A stretch of 64,000 nucleotides of DNA. Source: Termitomyces sp. T153. Taxonomy: Eukaryota > Basidiomycota > Agaricomycetes > Agaricales > Lyophyllaceae. This document shows, piece by piece, positions 11,501-23,143 of this stretch; the first letter of the stretch is position 1, and the number at the start of each line of letters is the position of its first letter. Location of the stretch: NCBI GenBank assembly GCA_018296165.2, contig JACKQL020000008.1:930001-994000 (forward strand). Direction: 5' to 3'. The position numbers were made by a program, and so were the translations under genes. The notes beneath the pieces are model-generated. The model ran no database searches and was not told where the DNA came from. It saw only the letters and a list, made by a program, of their open reading frames with translations.

Positions 11501-13427
11501 TCGCGCAAGTCACACGGTTCGCGCCAGCGGCGTTTGAGCACAAAAGTGATGTGATTACGACTTTCTTGCTCAAGAAAGTTCTTATGGTGCCTACGCCGCC
11601 TGATCCCGTAAGGCCATTATTACAACTTCCAAACTCTCGTCCTCTTACAATGCAATGAATCAAGGATGAAATGGATGTAGATGAGGAGTGGGTTCCTGAT
11701 GAGGATATGTCGCCAACACTGCGGGCTAAGATTCTGGCGCTCAAAGTGTTTAGATATCGTTGTCTTGCGCATGTGGCGGACGAGAAGGCGGTGGAGATCT
11801 CTACGCCGGTTTTCAGGATGTTTACACAGCTTCTTGAGTATAGCGGATCGTTCACTGGAGAGGCTGGGGAGGAGTGAGTAGTTCTTTTTGACTTGAATAG
11901 TACTTATGCTGATTGCGAAATATAGTCCGAAGGTTATGTCACGAATGCGTCTTCAGGCGGCGGTCTCTATGCTTCATCTCTCAACTGTTGAGCTTTATGC
12001 ACAGACGATTGCATCAAACTTTTTAAGGTTGGCGGTCACAGTACAGGTATGCGTCTTGCTGGTGGGGCAATGTCTAGTGTTGACTAGGTTTTTGATTTCA
12101 AGGATTCGTGTTATAATGTCCGAATATTGTTCCTTTCTAAGCTCGTTCCGCTGTTGCATGCACGAAAACTTCCATCGCAATTTAACGCGATACCATTCCT
12201 CACTATTCATGATCCAGAGAGTGACGTGAAGACGGTGGTGAGCTAGCTGTTGTGTTCACACATAGTCTCTCATTGATGAGTATTCGATGTTCCAGGCTAC
12301 GTCATACGTTGCAACAGCCCTGAAGAAAATGCAACCAGGTATCCCAATTCCTTGTCACCAATTTGTGGATTGCTGACAGTCTTTTAGCCATCAGGACAGA
12401 ACATATGGAAATAATCTTCATCCGTTTACTACATCTCCTGGCTCATCATCCAGATTTCAATAGGGCTCACGAGGATCTGCTTGATATCGCCAAGTCAGTT
12501 TACGCCGCTTTTGCTCTTCTCATACACTAATTAAAGACTTCTTGAGGTACCTCCGGTTCTACATCGAGCACGTGGCTACCTCCGACAACATCTCCCTACT
12601 TTTCTACCTGGCTCAAAAGGGCAAGACTGTCCGTGATGCAGAATCACACTCATACACAGAGGTACGAGAAATGTAAATTGTTCCAGCTTTTGCTGATGAT
12701 CTGGGTTAGAATCTATATGTGATTTCAGAGCTCGCGCAAGAGCTGATCAAGATCCATGCGACTAGTCGTTCTTGGACAATTCCCAGTTATCCTGGCAAAG
12801 TCCGATTGCCGCCTGACATTCTCCGACCATTGCCGAACGTCGAGGCAGCGAAAGAGGCGAGCCTTTCTCTCTCGTTTATACCTCGATAACTTAACAAATC
12901 TCTCTCGCTTTAGATAGCCAAGACAGTCTACTTGCCAGAAGAAACCATCTCTTGGCTAGGCACTCTTTCGAACGTCAAGGTATCATGTTTTGTAGCCTTT
13001 CACAAGTGGAACATTGAAAACATTTTCATCTCACCCTGCAGACGGAAAAGAAGGAGCGGAAGCGTAAAGCTCCTGTGCCGAAGACGAATGGGTCTGCAAA
13101 GTGCGTTGTTTTGTGCCAAACCATCATAGCTAAGCTCATAACATTATTAGGAGAACGCGGGTCAAGAAAAAGCGAGAATCCGAGGACGAATCTGAAGATG
13201 AGCCCTCGATGGATGAAGATAGTGATGACGATGTTCCAGAAAAAGTCCCCGAGCCCGAACTTTCAGACCACGAAGAAGAGGAAGAAGGTGTAGAAGAGCA
13301 GCTTGGCCGGGGCGCAAGAACTCGTGCTAGAGTAAGTCATGATGATTACTATCTCAATTTTAGACAACCTCACTATTTTGATCTACAGGCCCGGAGGCAA
13401 AGAAAGGCTGCTACTGCTAAGGCTTAG
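8525..13427 (+). CDS. PDS5: Sister chromatid cohesion protein PDS5
   Basis: Cohesin-associated HEAT-repeat protein that regulates cohesin loading, acetylation and release in the nucleus. I trace 23 exons: 8525-9151, 9266-9704, 9760-9908, 9970-10034, 10085-10171, 10231-10413, 10467-10515, 10565-10634, 10676-10821, 10875-11203, 11262-11379, 11440-11607, 11665-11873, 11926-12046, 12103-12237, 12296-12338, 12388-12493, 12547-12661, 12710-12856, 12914-12979, 13042-13100, 13151-13331 and 13389-13427. The total is 3651 nt and 1216 residues, typical for PDS5. Family hallmarks include LLKKLKSLHTELAALDQD near residue 30, CLADMLRLYAPDAPYT near residue 90, and helical repeats throughout. The C-terminus is charged: a Lys/Arg-rich stretch, then a Glu/Asp-rich stretch, then a short basic tail. 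The intron at 12857-12913 has a GC donor; no GT alternative keeps the frame. Confidence 0.95.
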
Positions 13428-13999
13428 CTCGGATCTCATAATTGGAAGGATAGAACCTTTTCGGTGGTGATTACGACGCGGGTCGATTCATGTCATATTT
13501 TGTGGAATATGTATTCATTTTCTCTTCGTGCTGTCTGTATAGTCGAACATTTGCTGTGCCATTCGATTTCTCCATTATACGACATAATGACTCATAGTAC
13601 GTTATCGCCTCGCTCGGGTTTATTTATAGCATACATATAGAGGAATTTCACGTGAATATCTGGAAGCCGCGCAAGTTTGAGTAGTCACTTGGCTGACATG
13701 TACTAGATACAATTCAGATTTGGACAATCCACTGCTTTCTCATTCTCCCTGTAGCAAGTGCAATGTACTATCTGTTCTTGATTCCGTTTCCTTAATCTCC
13801 GGGAACATGGCTTGACCTTCTGGGCCCCAAAAACAGTACTTCTGCAATTGCAAGGAGCACTGCAAGAAACAAAACCAAGTATCACAATCAACTTTATATC
13901 TCCATAAGAAAAAGATGTCATCAGCAACTCCTTCAGTTGGCGGATTTGCATTGCTTGTGAGACAAGATACAGGTAGAGCATCTGAAGAGAAGAGCAGGA
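13428..13999. other. PDS5 3' flank grading into repeat island A
   Basis: Downstream flank of PDS5 until about 13.7 kb. CpG dinucleotides then become rare, marking entry into repeat island A. Minus-strand frames around 13703-14290 show no recognisable domain. Confidence 0.4.
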
Positions 14000-16990
14000 G
14001 CAAAGAGATGAGCAGAGATTGAGTGAGAACAAAGACGTCAGTGACAATGTTCAGAGATCTTCCTCCCAAGAACCTCCTCAAGTGAGTACTGCTTATCTTC
14101 AGATATATGCCCATTGACCTTTCTAGACCTTTCCAGACCCTTTTTCTGATTTGGAAAAGGATCAAGGCCTGCAGGAACAGCAACATTGAGTACCACCTTC
14201 TCCTGGCCCAACTCCAACACCCAGTGACCATGATAGCAATGGTGATACATCAGAGTGCTACAGTAATATTGAAGAAGTTTGGATAGCATAACAGTTCATA
14301 AAAATCCTTAAATATGCAGGAACTGATAACAGGGATCTTTCTGCTGAAACAATTGCTGCACTACTTGATCCACCAAAGCACTCACTGGAGCTCAATCTGG
14401 AGGACAACTCTGACAATAACCTTCTCATGTGCCTCCAACTCTTTTTAAATGCTTGCAACTCAGCAAATAAGTATAATGATGCAATTGATGCCATTCAACA
14501 ATGATCTGAAGACAACAATGACATTCTATCATTTGATCAGTTCAAACAGCAGATTGCTCAGATTGGTATCTCTCCTATCATTTATGACATGTGCATCAAG
14601 TCCTGTCTTGCATGTACTGGTCCTTTTTCTGACAACCTCCAATGCTGGCACTGTGGCAAGCCTTGTTTTGATCCTATAATCATGCAAATCAAGGCAAGAG
14701 TTCTATATGATTCTTATAGGCCCTGCTATCCAGGCATCCAAGCAAAACTATTCAACAGCAAGAGATATGAACTACTTCTAGTCTCAAGTAACCAAGTTCT
14801 TGACTGAACAGTGGGAAAAGGGTGTGACTGAACTTATTGATGATGTCACCTGCAAAACTGATATTCTCCAGGCTTTTAATTGAGGTGATATTGGCAAGAA
14901 TGACATTGTTCTCATGGTATTTTTTAATGGTGCTCAGATCTATCAAAACAAGCAATCCAACTGCTGCTTTTATGTCTGGATCATACTTTGCTTTTCTCCT
15001 GAGCTTCAGTATACAAAATGCTATGTAATACCTGATGGGATAATGCCTGGGCCATTCAAAATCAAGATTGTTGAGTCTTATCTTGTAGTTGGTCTCCATC
15101 ATGTAGCTGCCATCAACAAGGCCAGCAGACTCAGAGTTTGGGATGCATCTTGCTAAGAAACTGTAACATCAAAACTCTATATTGCTCTTGCAACAGCCAA
15201 TGGGCCAGGAATGGTTTATCTCAATGGACTTGTCAGACACTCTGGAAAATATGGCTGCCAGCTCTGGTGTGGCCTTTCTGGGCACCACAAACCTAGCACA
15301 CTGATGTATTACCCCTCTCCTGTCAAAATCTGACAATTATAGTGTCCTTGGTTGTGATCACAATGAGATTCTTCCTAACATTGTACATCCAATTGATCAA
15401 GCCCACTATCATCACAGTTTCAAGCTTGTTGAGACTGATCAAACCCAGCAAGAATATAAGCTTTAATGTTGCAAGACTGGAATTTGCAAGCCAAGTATTT
15501 TTAGCAGCTTGCCTGATGGGACATTACTCAGTATTCTCAACATGTTCCCAGGTGATATCATGCATATGATACTTAATTAATCTTGCAGATCTTCTTCTTG
15601 GATTATGGCAGGGAAATCTTGACTATGCATGTACAACTGACACAATCACAGCCTGGCCATGAGCTGTCTTGCAGGGAGATATCTGGGACACTCATGGGAA
15701 AGATGTTGCTTGATGCACACTTTATCTACCAGGATCATTTGATCAACCTCCATGGAACTCTGCCAAAAAAAAAATTAACAGTGGCTACAAGGCTTGGGAA
15801 TACTTATATATATTTGCACTAGCTCCTGGCTTGCTATAGAGTTCTTCCTCTTCCATTCTGCTGCTTATTCTGCAAGATGTTGCTGATGTTTGTTTCATCC
15901 ATCAACAATGGATACACTCTACAACTCAGCTTGTTGCTGCTCACACATATCTGATTGAGTATATTGCAGAATTTGAATCACTCTATATCCAGCACAGAGC
16001 TGATAGAATTCACTTTGTGTGGCCTATCATTCACACATTGACACATCTTCCAACCAAAATCTTATGCATTGGACCTGGTATTGTCTCTTCACAGTGGAAA
16101 ATGAAGCAAAAAATGGGTAGTCTGACTGGTGAGATTAAGCAAGACTCAAATCCTTATGCTAATCTATCTTGCTGTGCCATGGAACATGCTGAAGTTGTCT
16201 GCTTGAAGGCCATGTTTCCTGAGCTTGACTCACTTTGTGGCAATCAGATTGATCTTTTTCGAGGTACCAAAGATGTTGGTGATGGATATGTATGTGTTAC
16301 TTCAAGCTGTTGACACATGTCAACAAGTGATGATGGAAGCAGAAGCTAATGCATTCTGGAAATATCTGTAGAATGACAATCTATGTGGACCTGATAACAT
16401 TCCTTATAATTTTAGACCTGCAGTTGTATGGTGAGCACACCTTTGACTACCTCAAAAGCATGGCAGCCAAATTGCACAGTCCCTGAAGAAGGAGAGTCTG
16501 GAACTATTAGAAAAATCTTGAATACCATGGCATATTAAGGTATGTTGCTTATTGCTTTATATGGTTCTATTGGAATTCAATAGAACACTCACTTTGAGTA
16601 CAAGAATCAAATTGAATTTGGTGAGGTACATTATTATTTCCAGTTTGCAAGAATCAAATTGAATTTGGTGAGGTACATTATTATTTTCAGTTTGAGATAA
16701 CAAATGGTGTCATCCAATCTTTGGCAGCAATATCTCTTTATACCCACCCTGATTCTGAGCTTATGGCACTCTAAGCTGGTACCCTATGGTCTTGCAGCCA
16801 TTGAGGAAATGATAGTCTTCTTGTTGTTGATGTTTGGGCAATTGTGGCTGTGGTTGCTGTTGTTCCACACTCCACAGATTTATTGGGTGACAGTTGGGAG
16901 AGTTGAGTATTTGTAGTCAAAAAACCTAGTCTAGACATCAGCATAATGGCTGAAGTCATAGAGGATATAGAAGAGGATGAAGATGAGTAG
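14000..16990 (+). pseudogene. Decayed CACTA-superfamily (Plavaka-like) transposase
   Basis: Remains of a Tnp2-like transposase of the Plavaka group of Agaricomycetes. I recognise ordered fragments in changing frames. A Cys cluster reads CIKSCLACTGPFSDN (about 14590-14640). FFNGAQIYQNKQSN is at about 14920-14960, and VIPDGIMPGPFKIK then YLVVGLHHVAA at 15030-15110. GPGMVYLNGLV is at about 15200. The GPGIVSSQWKMKQKMGSL block and LSCCAMEHAEVVCLKAM lie at 16070-16220, and a C-terminal LYTHPDSELM block at about 16740. The frame ends in an acidic run and TAG at 16988-16990. Many stops and frameshifts separate these pieces, so it cannot encode an active enzyme. Family assignment is from recalled consensus; the terminal inverted repeats were not found. 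Confidence 0.75.
16601..16694 (+). repeat. 47-bp tandem duplication inside the transposase relic
   Basis: Two adjacent 47-bp copies at 16601-16647 and 16648-16694, both beginning CAAGAATCAAATTGAATTTG, differ at one position (C versus T). The duplication falls within the decaying transposase frame and must post-date or accompany its loss of function. Confidence 0.9.
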
Positions 16991-19960
16991 ATTAATTGAA
17001 CATGCTTAAGTTGACTTTATTTTTTCTCTGACTCCAATCAAACATCTGACAAACAATAACACAACTTGATATACACCACAGCCTCATCACATTACACAAC
17101 TGTCAAATCTTGCCCATTATGCCTATGAATCTTGAGGACATAAAAGATCCTGACCATGCTACTCTGATTGGCAGTGGAAACCTCACATACAAGACAATTT
17201 TTGATGAACTGCTGTATTTCCAGTACCTTCCTGACTTCTGATTTTCAATTGTGCTCAAAAATGCATGGCTACTCTATGAGTTTGCATTCAAACACTTCAG
17301 AAAGTACATATATTCTACCTTGCCAACACCCTATTTGTCACATCAAGTACACACTCATTGGTCAGTGACTAGTGTACCATGTTTCTGGACCCATTATAGT
17401 TTGTCATATCCACTGATTGCAATGTTGGTGAAGAGTTCACAGTGTACTTGCATGCAGAATGATACCATACTACAAAAAAAGACAGCTTTACCACTTACAT
17501 CAATGATGCAGATTGTATCCTTGTTGAAGAAACTAGTGACTTGTCAAAGATGCCACAGAAGAAGTAAAGAATTTGGTTCAGGCTGACATTGTATTCTTGA
17601 AGAAGCCTTGTATTGCTTTCCATATTCTTGCACTTCATATGACAGGAACTAGGCTTTTGTAAATGCTTTCTTTCATACTATATAACATTTGTTTGATTCA
17701 CAAGATGTTCCATATATCAGCAATTACACACATATCATCACAGATTCAGAATCTGTCCAACCAGTTCATTTAGCATGAACACAATATGTCTGAGCACCAT
17801 CACAGAATTATGGACTTGATCAGGTATGCCAAGCCAAAGTCAACACATCACACATTTCATATTGATAATGTATCTAGAACTTCATTTATTCCTTCAACTT
17901 CAAATTTTCTTTCAATATTCCAGCTTGGAGACCTGTCAATAGTCTGTACTCTTCTACCTGTACTCTTCTACCTGTACTCTTCTACCTGTACCTTCTCTGG
18001 ACCAGGACAAATTCCCTAGTATCAAGTACTGGACATGGTCAGAATACTCTGCAGTGAAGAAAAAAAGGGCAACTGTTATCTGGCTGGTGCCAACCAGCAA
18101 AAGCTCACCAAATTCTTATATCAAAAGCAAGGATGGGATACCTTTTTAAAAAGGTGTTGTTGACCAGATTTGTGATTTTGCTTGCCATCTCTACCAAAGT
18201 CTTCATAAAAAAGGGCTAGCTCCACTGACTTGGGCTGCAGCAACTATTGAAGCACACAACTACTTCAAGCACTATATGTGCCAACAGTTTCCAGAGCTAT
18301 TGTATGGTGCTAAAAATTGGAAGGCACACATGGTTGCAACCAAAAACTATCCTTCATGGTACAGCAAACACATCAGCAATCATACAAAGGTCAACAATGA
18401 GCTGCATGGTGATCAAGCAAACTGCATCCATACCACCAACATCCTCTGTAGAGCCCAAAACAAAGAGAGGGAAGAAGTCAAGTTCATCTGACACTCTGCT
18501 CTACCTTCTCACAGCTATCACACCATCAACAGAGGAGGAGAACATTGTCCCATTACCAGTCAGTTTGGTTTTTCTCTCTCTCTCAGCTGATCTACTCAAC
18601 TAATTTGCAGAGATCACCAATCCTCTGTAATGATTTTCAAGCATTCACATGCATGATGACATAGTAGCACTGATACCTTCATAGAACTACCATATATTCA
18701 AGCCCAGAGGTCATTTCAAAGCTGGCAGTGCCTTGCTCTACCACCACAGCCTCTGTCTTTGCTTCAAATAAATCTTTGAATGCTGATCTCTATAATCAAA
18801 GAACCTAGGCAAGTTTTTACTGTGTTGCTCAAGTCCTTAACTGATATATATGCACATCAGTTCAACAGTTCAAGCCACTATTTTCACATCTTCCATTAAT
18901 AATAGGCAAGTAGCTTCCCAGCTAGCAACTCCCTTACTAAGTCCTGATTCTACAGTCATGTGAGTGAAATTCCCAGCCCACACTCAGGCATTGAGTCAGA
19001 AACTAGGCAAGTTCCTACTATGTTGTCAATACTGGAACTTAATCTTTTTTCAGCCTTCTGCTTCTCTCCACAAATTTGACCATCTCAAATTCCCATTCAA
19101 ATTTGCATGCTTTAGAAACCAACACTGCCTCTCCTACACAGACAAGAGTCCAACTCCAACCTCCCAACTGACTGACAATTCCATCAATGTTATAGCCTCC
19201 ACAATGCATGGTACCAGTGCTGGTGATGGCCTGTTGGAATCAACTCCCAACAATCTACCTAGCTATTTGATCAAAGCTACCCTCACCTGTTATCACCAAA
19301 ATCCCCTCAAGGCCCTCAGCAAGTGGTGGAGAGCCACCTAGACCTCCTGCCACTCTACCCTCCTGCTTAAATGTCAATATGACTTCATCATTGCATCCAG
19401 CACCCACCACCAATGACAGAAATTGTTGTACTAGTAATAGCCTACCACTGACATTGACCAATGTTATACCCAACTTCATTTTGGAAGCTACCTCCTCCAC
19501 ACCTGCTTTTACACCAACTCCAACAGCCTTGAGTGGTGGCAAGCTAGCCAGGCATCCTATTGCAATGCCCTCCTGCTTAAATGCAGCCAAGGAACTTCCT
19601 CCTCCAGGACCCTCAATAAAGAAGAGTAAAAAGGCCACTGTAGGCAGAGGAATGAACAGAAAGTAAGTCTTTATCTTTACTATCATAGGAGCCCTCATAA
19701 TTTCATTCTCTCATGCAATTTGGCAGGAGTTTGTGTAAGCATGAATGGAGTGCTTCACACCCCAATGGGCAAGACAACAAGTTTGCAATGTACTGGAGCT
19801 CACTTGTTGCATTGGAGGAGAATAAAATAAGTCTTTCTTCCATTTTTTCCATTTTTGACACACTTTTTTTTAACCAAGGTGAATCATTTGCAACAGGTCT
19901 CTGGGCAAAAGTTGTGAGTACAAACTTCATTTCCCTGGCCTTTAGCTAACATTGGCTTCC
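16991..19960 (+). other. Repeat island A, second half of the DNA transposon, unassigned
   Basis: CpG-poor sequence continuing in the orientation of the transposase relic. Fragments such as MCQQFPELLYGAKNWKAH (about 18276-18330), followed by ATKNYPSWYSKH, look like a degraded protein and resemble companion proteins of mushroom DNA transposons as I recall them. I cannot name the family. A Pro/Thr/Ser-rich fragment lies at 19379-19666. No intact gene is present. Confidence 0.4.
17944..17992 (+). repeat. 14-bp minisatellite
   Basis: About 3.5 perfect copies of the 14-bp unit TGTACTCTTCTACC in direct tandem. It lies in repeat island A and has no coding role that I can see. Confidence 0.9.
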
Positions 19961-22660
19961 ATCCAGCATCCTGAGGTACAATCAACTGAATATGCTTGTC
20001 AATATGACTGGATGCATTGCTGAGTATAGGTTTCTGCTATTTTGGGATGCTTGGGTAGTTGGAACTTTGCATTTTGTGTAATTTCTATAGAAGTAAAGGT
20101 CAAGTAATATTGATATGCCTGTCTTGTACTGTGAGACAGGCAAAAAGATTACATAGTTGGCATGTTCAGATATACCTTGAAAAACTGGCTGAAAACTGTA
20201 AGCCAGGAACACCAAAAACTGTAGGCACTGAACACATACCCAATGTAAGCACCAATGAACCCAAGAGACTAGCCAAAAAGCAACCAGAAACAAGCTGCAG
20301 ATGACAAGGAAAGCATAGAATAAAGATGAGTTTTTGCACTGATTGCCAATGAGTGGCTATGCTTGGCAGGTCCACCTACCCTGAGCATCTATTCTTGTAA
20401 CCTTCCTTGAACCCTTCACAAATGCAACATTCCCTACAATAAACCAACCTAGAAGACATGAGACTCACATCAGCAAAAGAATAACATGAGAAGAGAGGCT
20501 GTAGGGAGGAAAAGAAGGGGGAAAAGGGCAAAAATAGGCAGGAATAGTGTCAAGACCAGCCCTATGGCTATAGCATACCTGACTGACCACAAAAACACAT
20601 GGATATGTTGTGGTCTGTATGCAGACAACAAGCTATAAAAGCAAGAGATTTTGAGGAGGGAAAGTGAGGCAATCTACATAGCATGGCTCAGAGATACTCC
20701 AGGGAGCAGATCTCTTAGGCTTACAAGTTAATAGTTGTTTCAGAAATCAGTTTATATACTATTGAGCCCATCCATTTGTGTGAGACCATCTCAAGCATGT
20801 GAATAAAATCAAAATCACAAAAATATCAATATTGGTTCTAATCTAAGCCCTCAAAAACTGTTTATACAAAGTTTGATTAGTTGATCTGATCAATTGATGG
20901 CATCAAACTTTCATTTTGCATCAATATCAGCTCATTGCAATAATCTGAAATCTAGCCAAAATGGAGCTGAAGAGGAAGCAGTCCAGGAATCAAGTGAAAT
21001 TGAAATCTATCCTCAGCCTACAATACTGTTAGATGCTACTCATTTTTGCAGAATAACAGTCCTAAATCTTGAGTCATCTGGAGCAGGTTCAATTGGATCA
21101 AGCACTGTTTGGTGGCCACAATTTTGCTCACTTCACTCATTCTGGCATGACACAATTTTCACTAGGAATACTGTTGGTGACCCAGATATGAAACATGACT
21201 GTCAGGTTCTGCTGACCACAGGGGCTCAGCTACACTGGGTGAGTCCTTACTAGGCAGATGTGATGTCCTGCACTGATAACCTGGCATTTGAGGAAGGTCT
21301 GGGACTTCAGATACTTGTGAGGATAAGTGAGGGGGAGCAGTCCAAACAAGTCTGGGGTGGTCTAGGGAAGTCTAAGACAAGGTACAGGGAAGGTTCAAAC
21401 TTGAAGGGATGTCAGGCACAAGTCTGGAAGTGAGTACTGGAAGTGTGGGGCAAACAGAGGCTATGCAAATGATGGGAGTGGGGCCAAAGTTTGATGGGAG
21501 ATCAATTAACGTTGAGGGGTCTCAGGGCCAAGCAAATAGCAAGGTCTGGAGTTGATTTATGAATGTTTGAGGTTTGTAGTTGTAAGTGTGGGATTTGTAA
21601 TGGCATTAAGGTTTGAAGGACTTGAACACAATAAAGGGAACAGAGTCAAACAAGACAAGATGGAGTCAAGGCAAGATTGAGATGAGAACAAAAATAGATT
21701 CAAGCAGAGATACAAAACAATCACAAAACAATAATGACATGATAACAGAGATAGACAAGACAAGACTGGGAGACTGAGATAAGACCAGGAGACTGAGAAA
21801 AGAGAAAACATAACATGGAACATGAAACACAAAAGAGAAACAATCGGAAACACATCAGGTAAGGCAGGTAATATCAAGACTAGAGTATGGAATGCTACTC
21901 TATGACTTATATACTAACTACTGGGACAGCTCCAGGGATAGTGGGTCTGGTGGCAGGGCTCATTGGGGTCATGTGGAGGCTGATGGGTGTCAGTTGTGAC
22001 CAAGGGGCGGGCCACAGTGATATACTGAAGGAATCATGAGGGGATCAGTTAGGGACATGGGCCATCCCAGAGTCATCATGATGCTTCATAGCTGGTTGGG
22101 TGAGTCAGGATGACAAACTGGTGATGCATGCCAGCATCATGAACAGTGGGGGATGGTCCCAGGGGTTCAGGAGAGGCAGGAGAAGTGTTGAAGGCTACAG
22201 GGAAGGCATCAGAGTTAGCCAGGGGGCTGTTGGGGTTTGCCAAAGAAGGGTCAGAGTTACCCAGAGTGGGTGCTGTGGGTGAACAAAGGTTGGAGGAGTT
22301 GAAGGGGGAGTTGGGGGTGAACTCCAGGGGAGTGAGGTGGCTGGGAATGAGGTCTGGGGTTCTGGGAGTGGGTTGTGACAATGACCTAGATATGAAACAG
22401 TGCAGGTAAAAGCCTTCTACTTAGCACAATTCTCCTCCAATTCTTTTGTAGATTATTTTCAGCAATGCCATATGTATGATACATAGATTCACTGACTCAG
22501 ATTTTATGTATGTGAAGCCAAAAAAAGTAGTAAAAATCAAACTTGTGAGGATGGTCAAAATTTGCTATTTCATCTAATTTCATCTGTGTATTTTTGGGGC
22601 AATATGAGTCCAATATTTCCCCAAGTTGTCATGTAGGTAGAAGTACATATTACCTACTAA
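19961..22660. other. Repeat island A, right part, retroelement-like debris
   Basis: CpG-poor sequence without an intact gene. At 20549-20800 a stretch beginning TGTCAAGACC has a TATA-like CTATAAAAGCAAG and looks like a degraded LTR, but no partner copy exists in the window. At 22076-22381 (-) a Pro/Ser/Thr-rich frame resembles the low-complexity N-terminus of a Gypsy gag. Purine-rich tracts fill 21250-22380. The island ends abruptly near 22.66 kb. Confidence 0.35.
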
Positions 22661-23143
22661 TCTAGCTTCAGTTGAACATATATAATGCATATACAAGGGA
22701 GAGGCAAGCTTCGAACGACAGAGGGATGAATTGGCATGACACTCTTCGCGAACCGTGACGCGGAGTCGTAGAGCTTGGCAGGGTCACATACCCGTCACGT
22801 TCAAAACGAGCCTTCCATTGGGATGTCTCTGACATCCTTCCTTGAATGAGAAAAAATACAAAACTTGGCACACTCATACTTTGTATACTAGATATTCTTA
22901 TTTTCTCAATGAATCCGTAGGATATTAATGGAAGCCGAAGTCATCCGAAATCTCGTTTCATTTCTGGGTCACCGACAGTAGGTACCAAAAGTTCGCGGCC
23001 TTCCGTGACGCGTGACGTGAACACTCGGTCAGGGCCAATGGACGCATGACATTCGGTCGCCGGACGCGTCTAAACACGTGACGTACACGTAAGGATCGTT
23101 CGATTGCTCTTCAAGGTTGTCATCGACTTTTACTGGACCCAAA

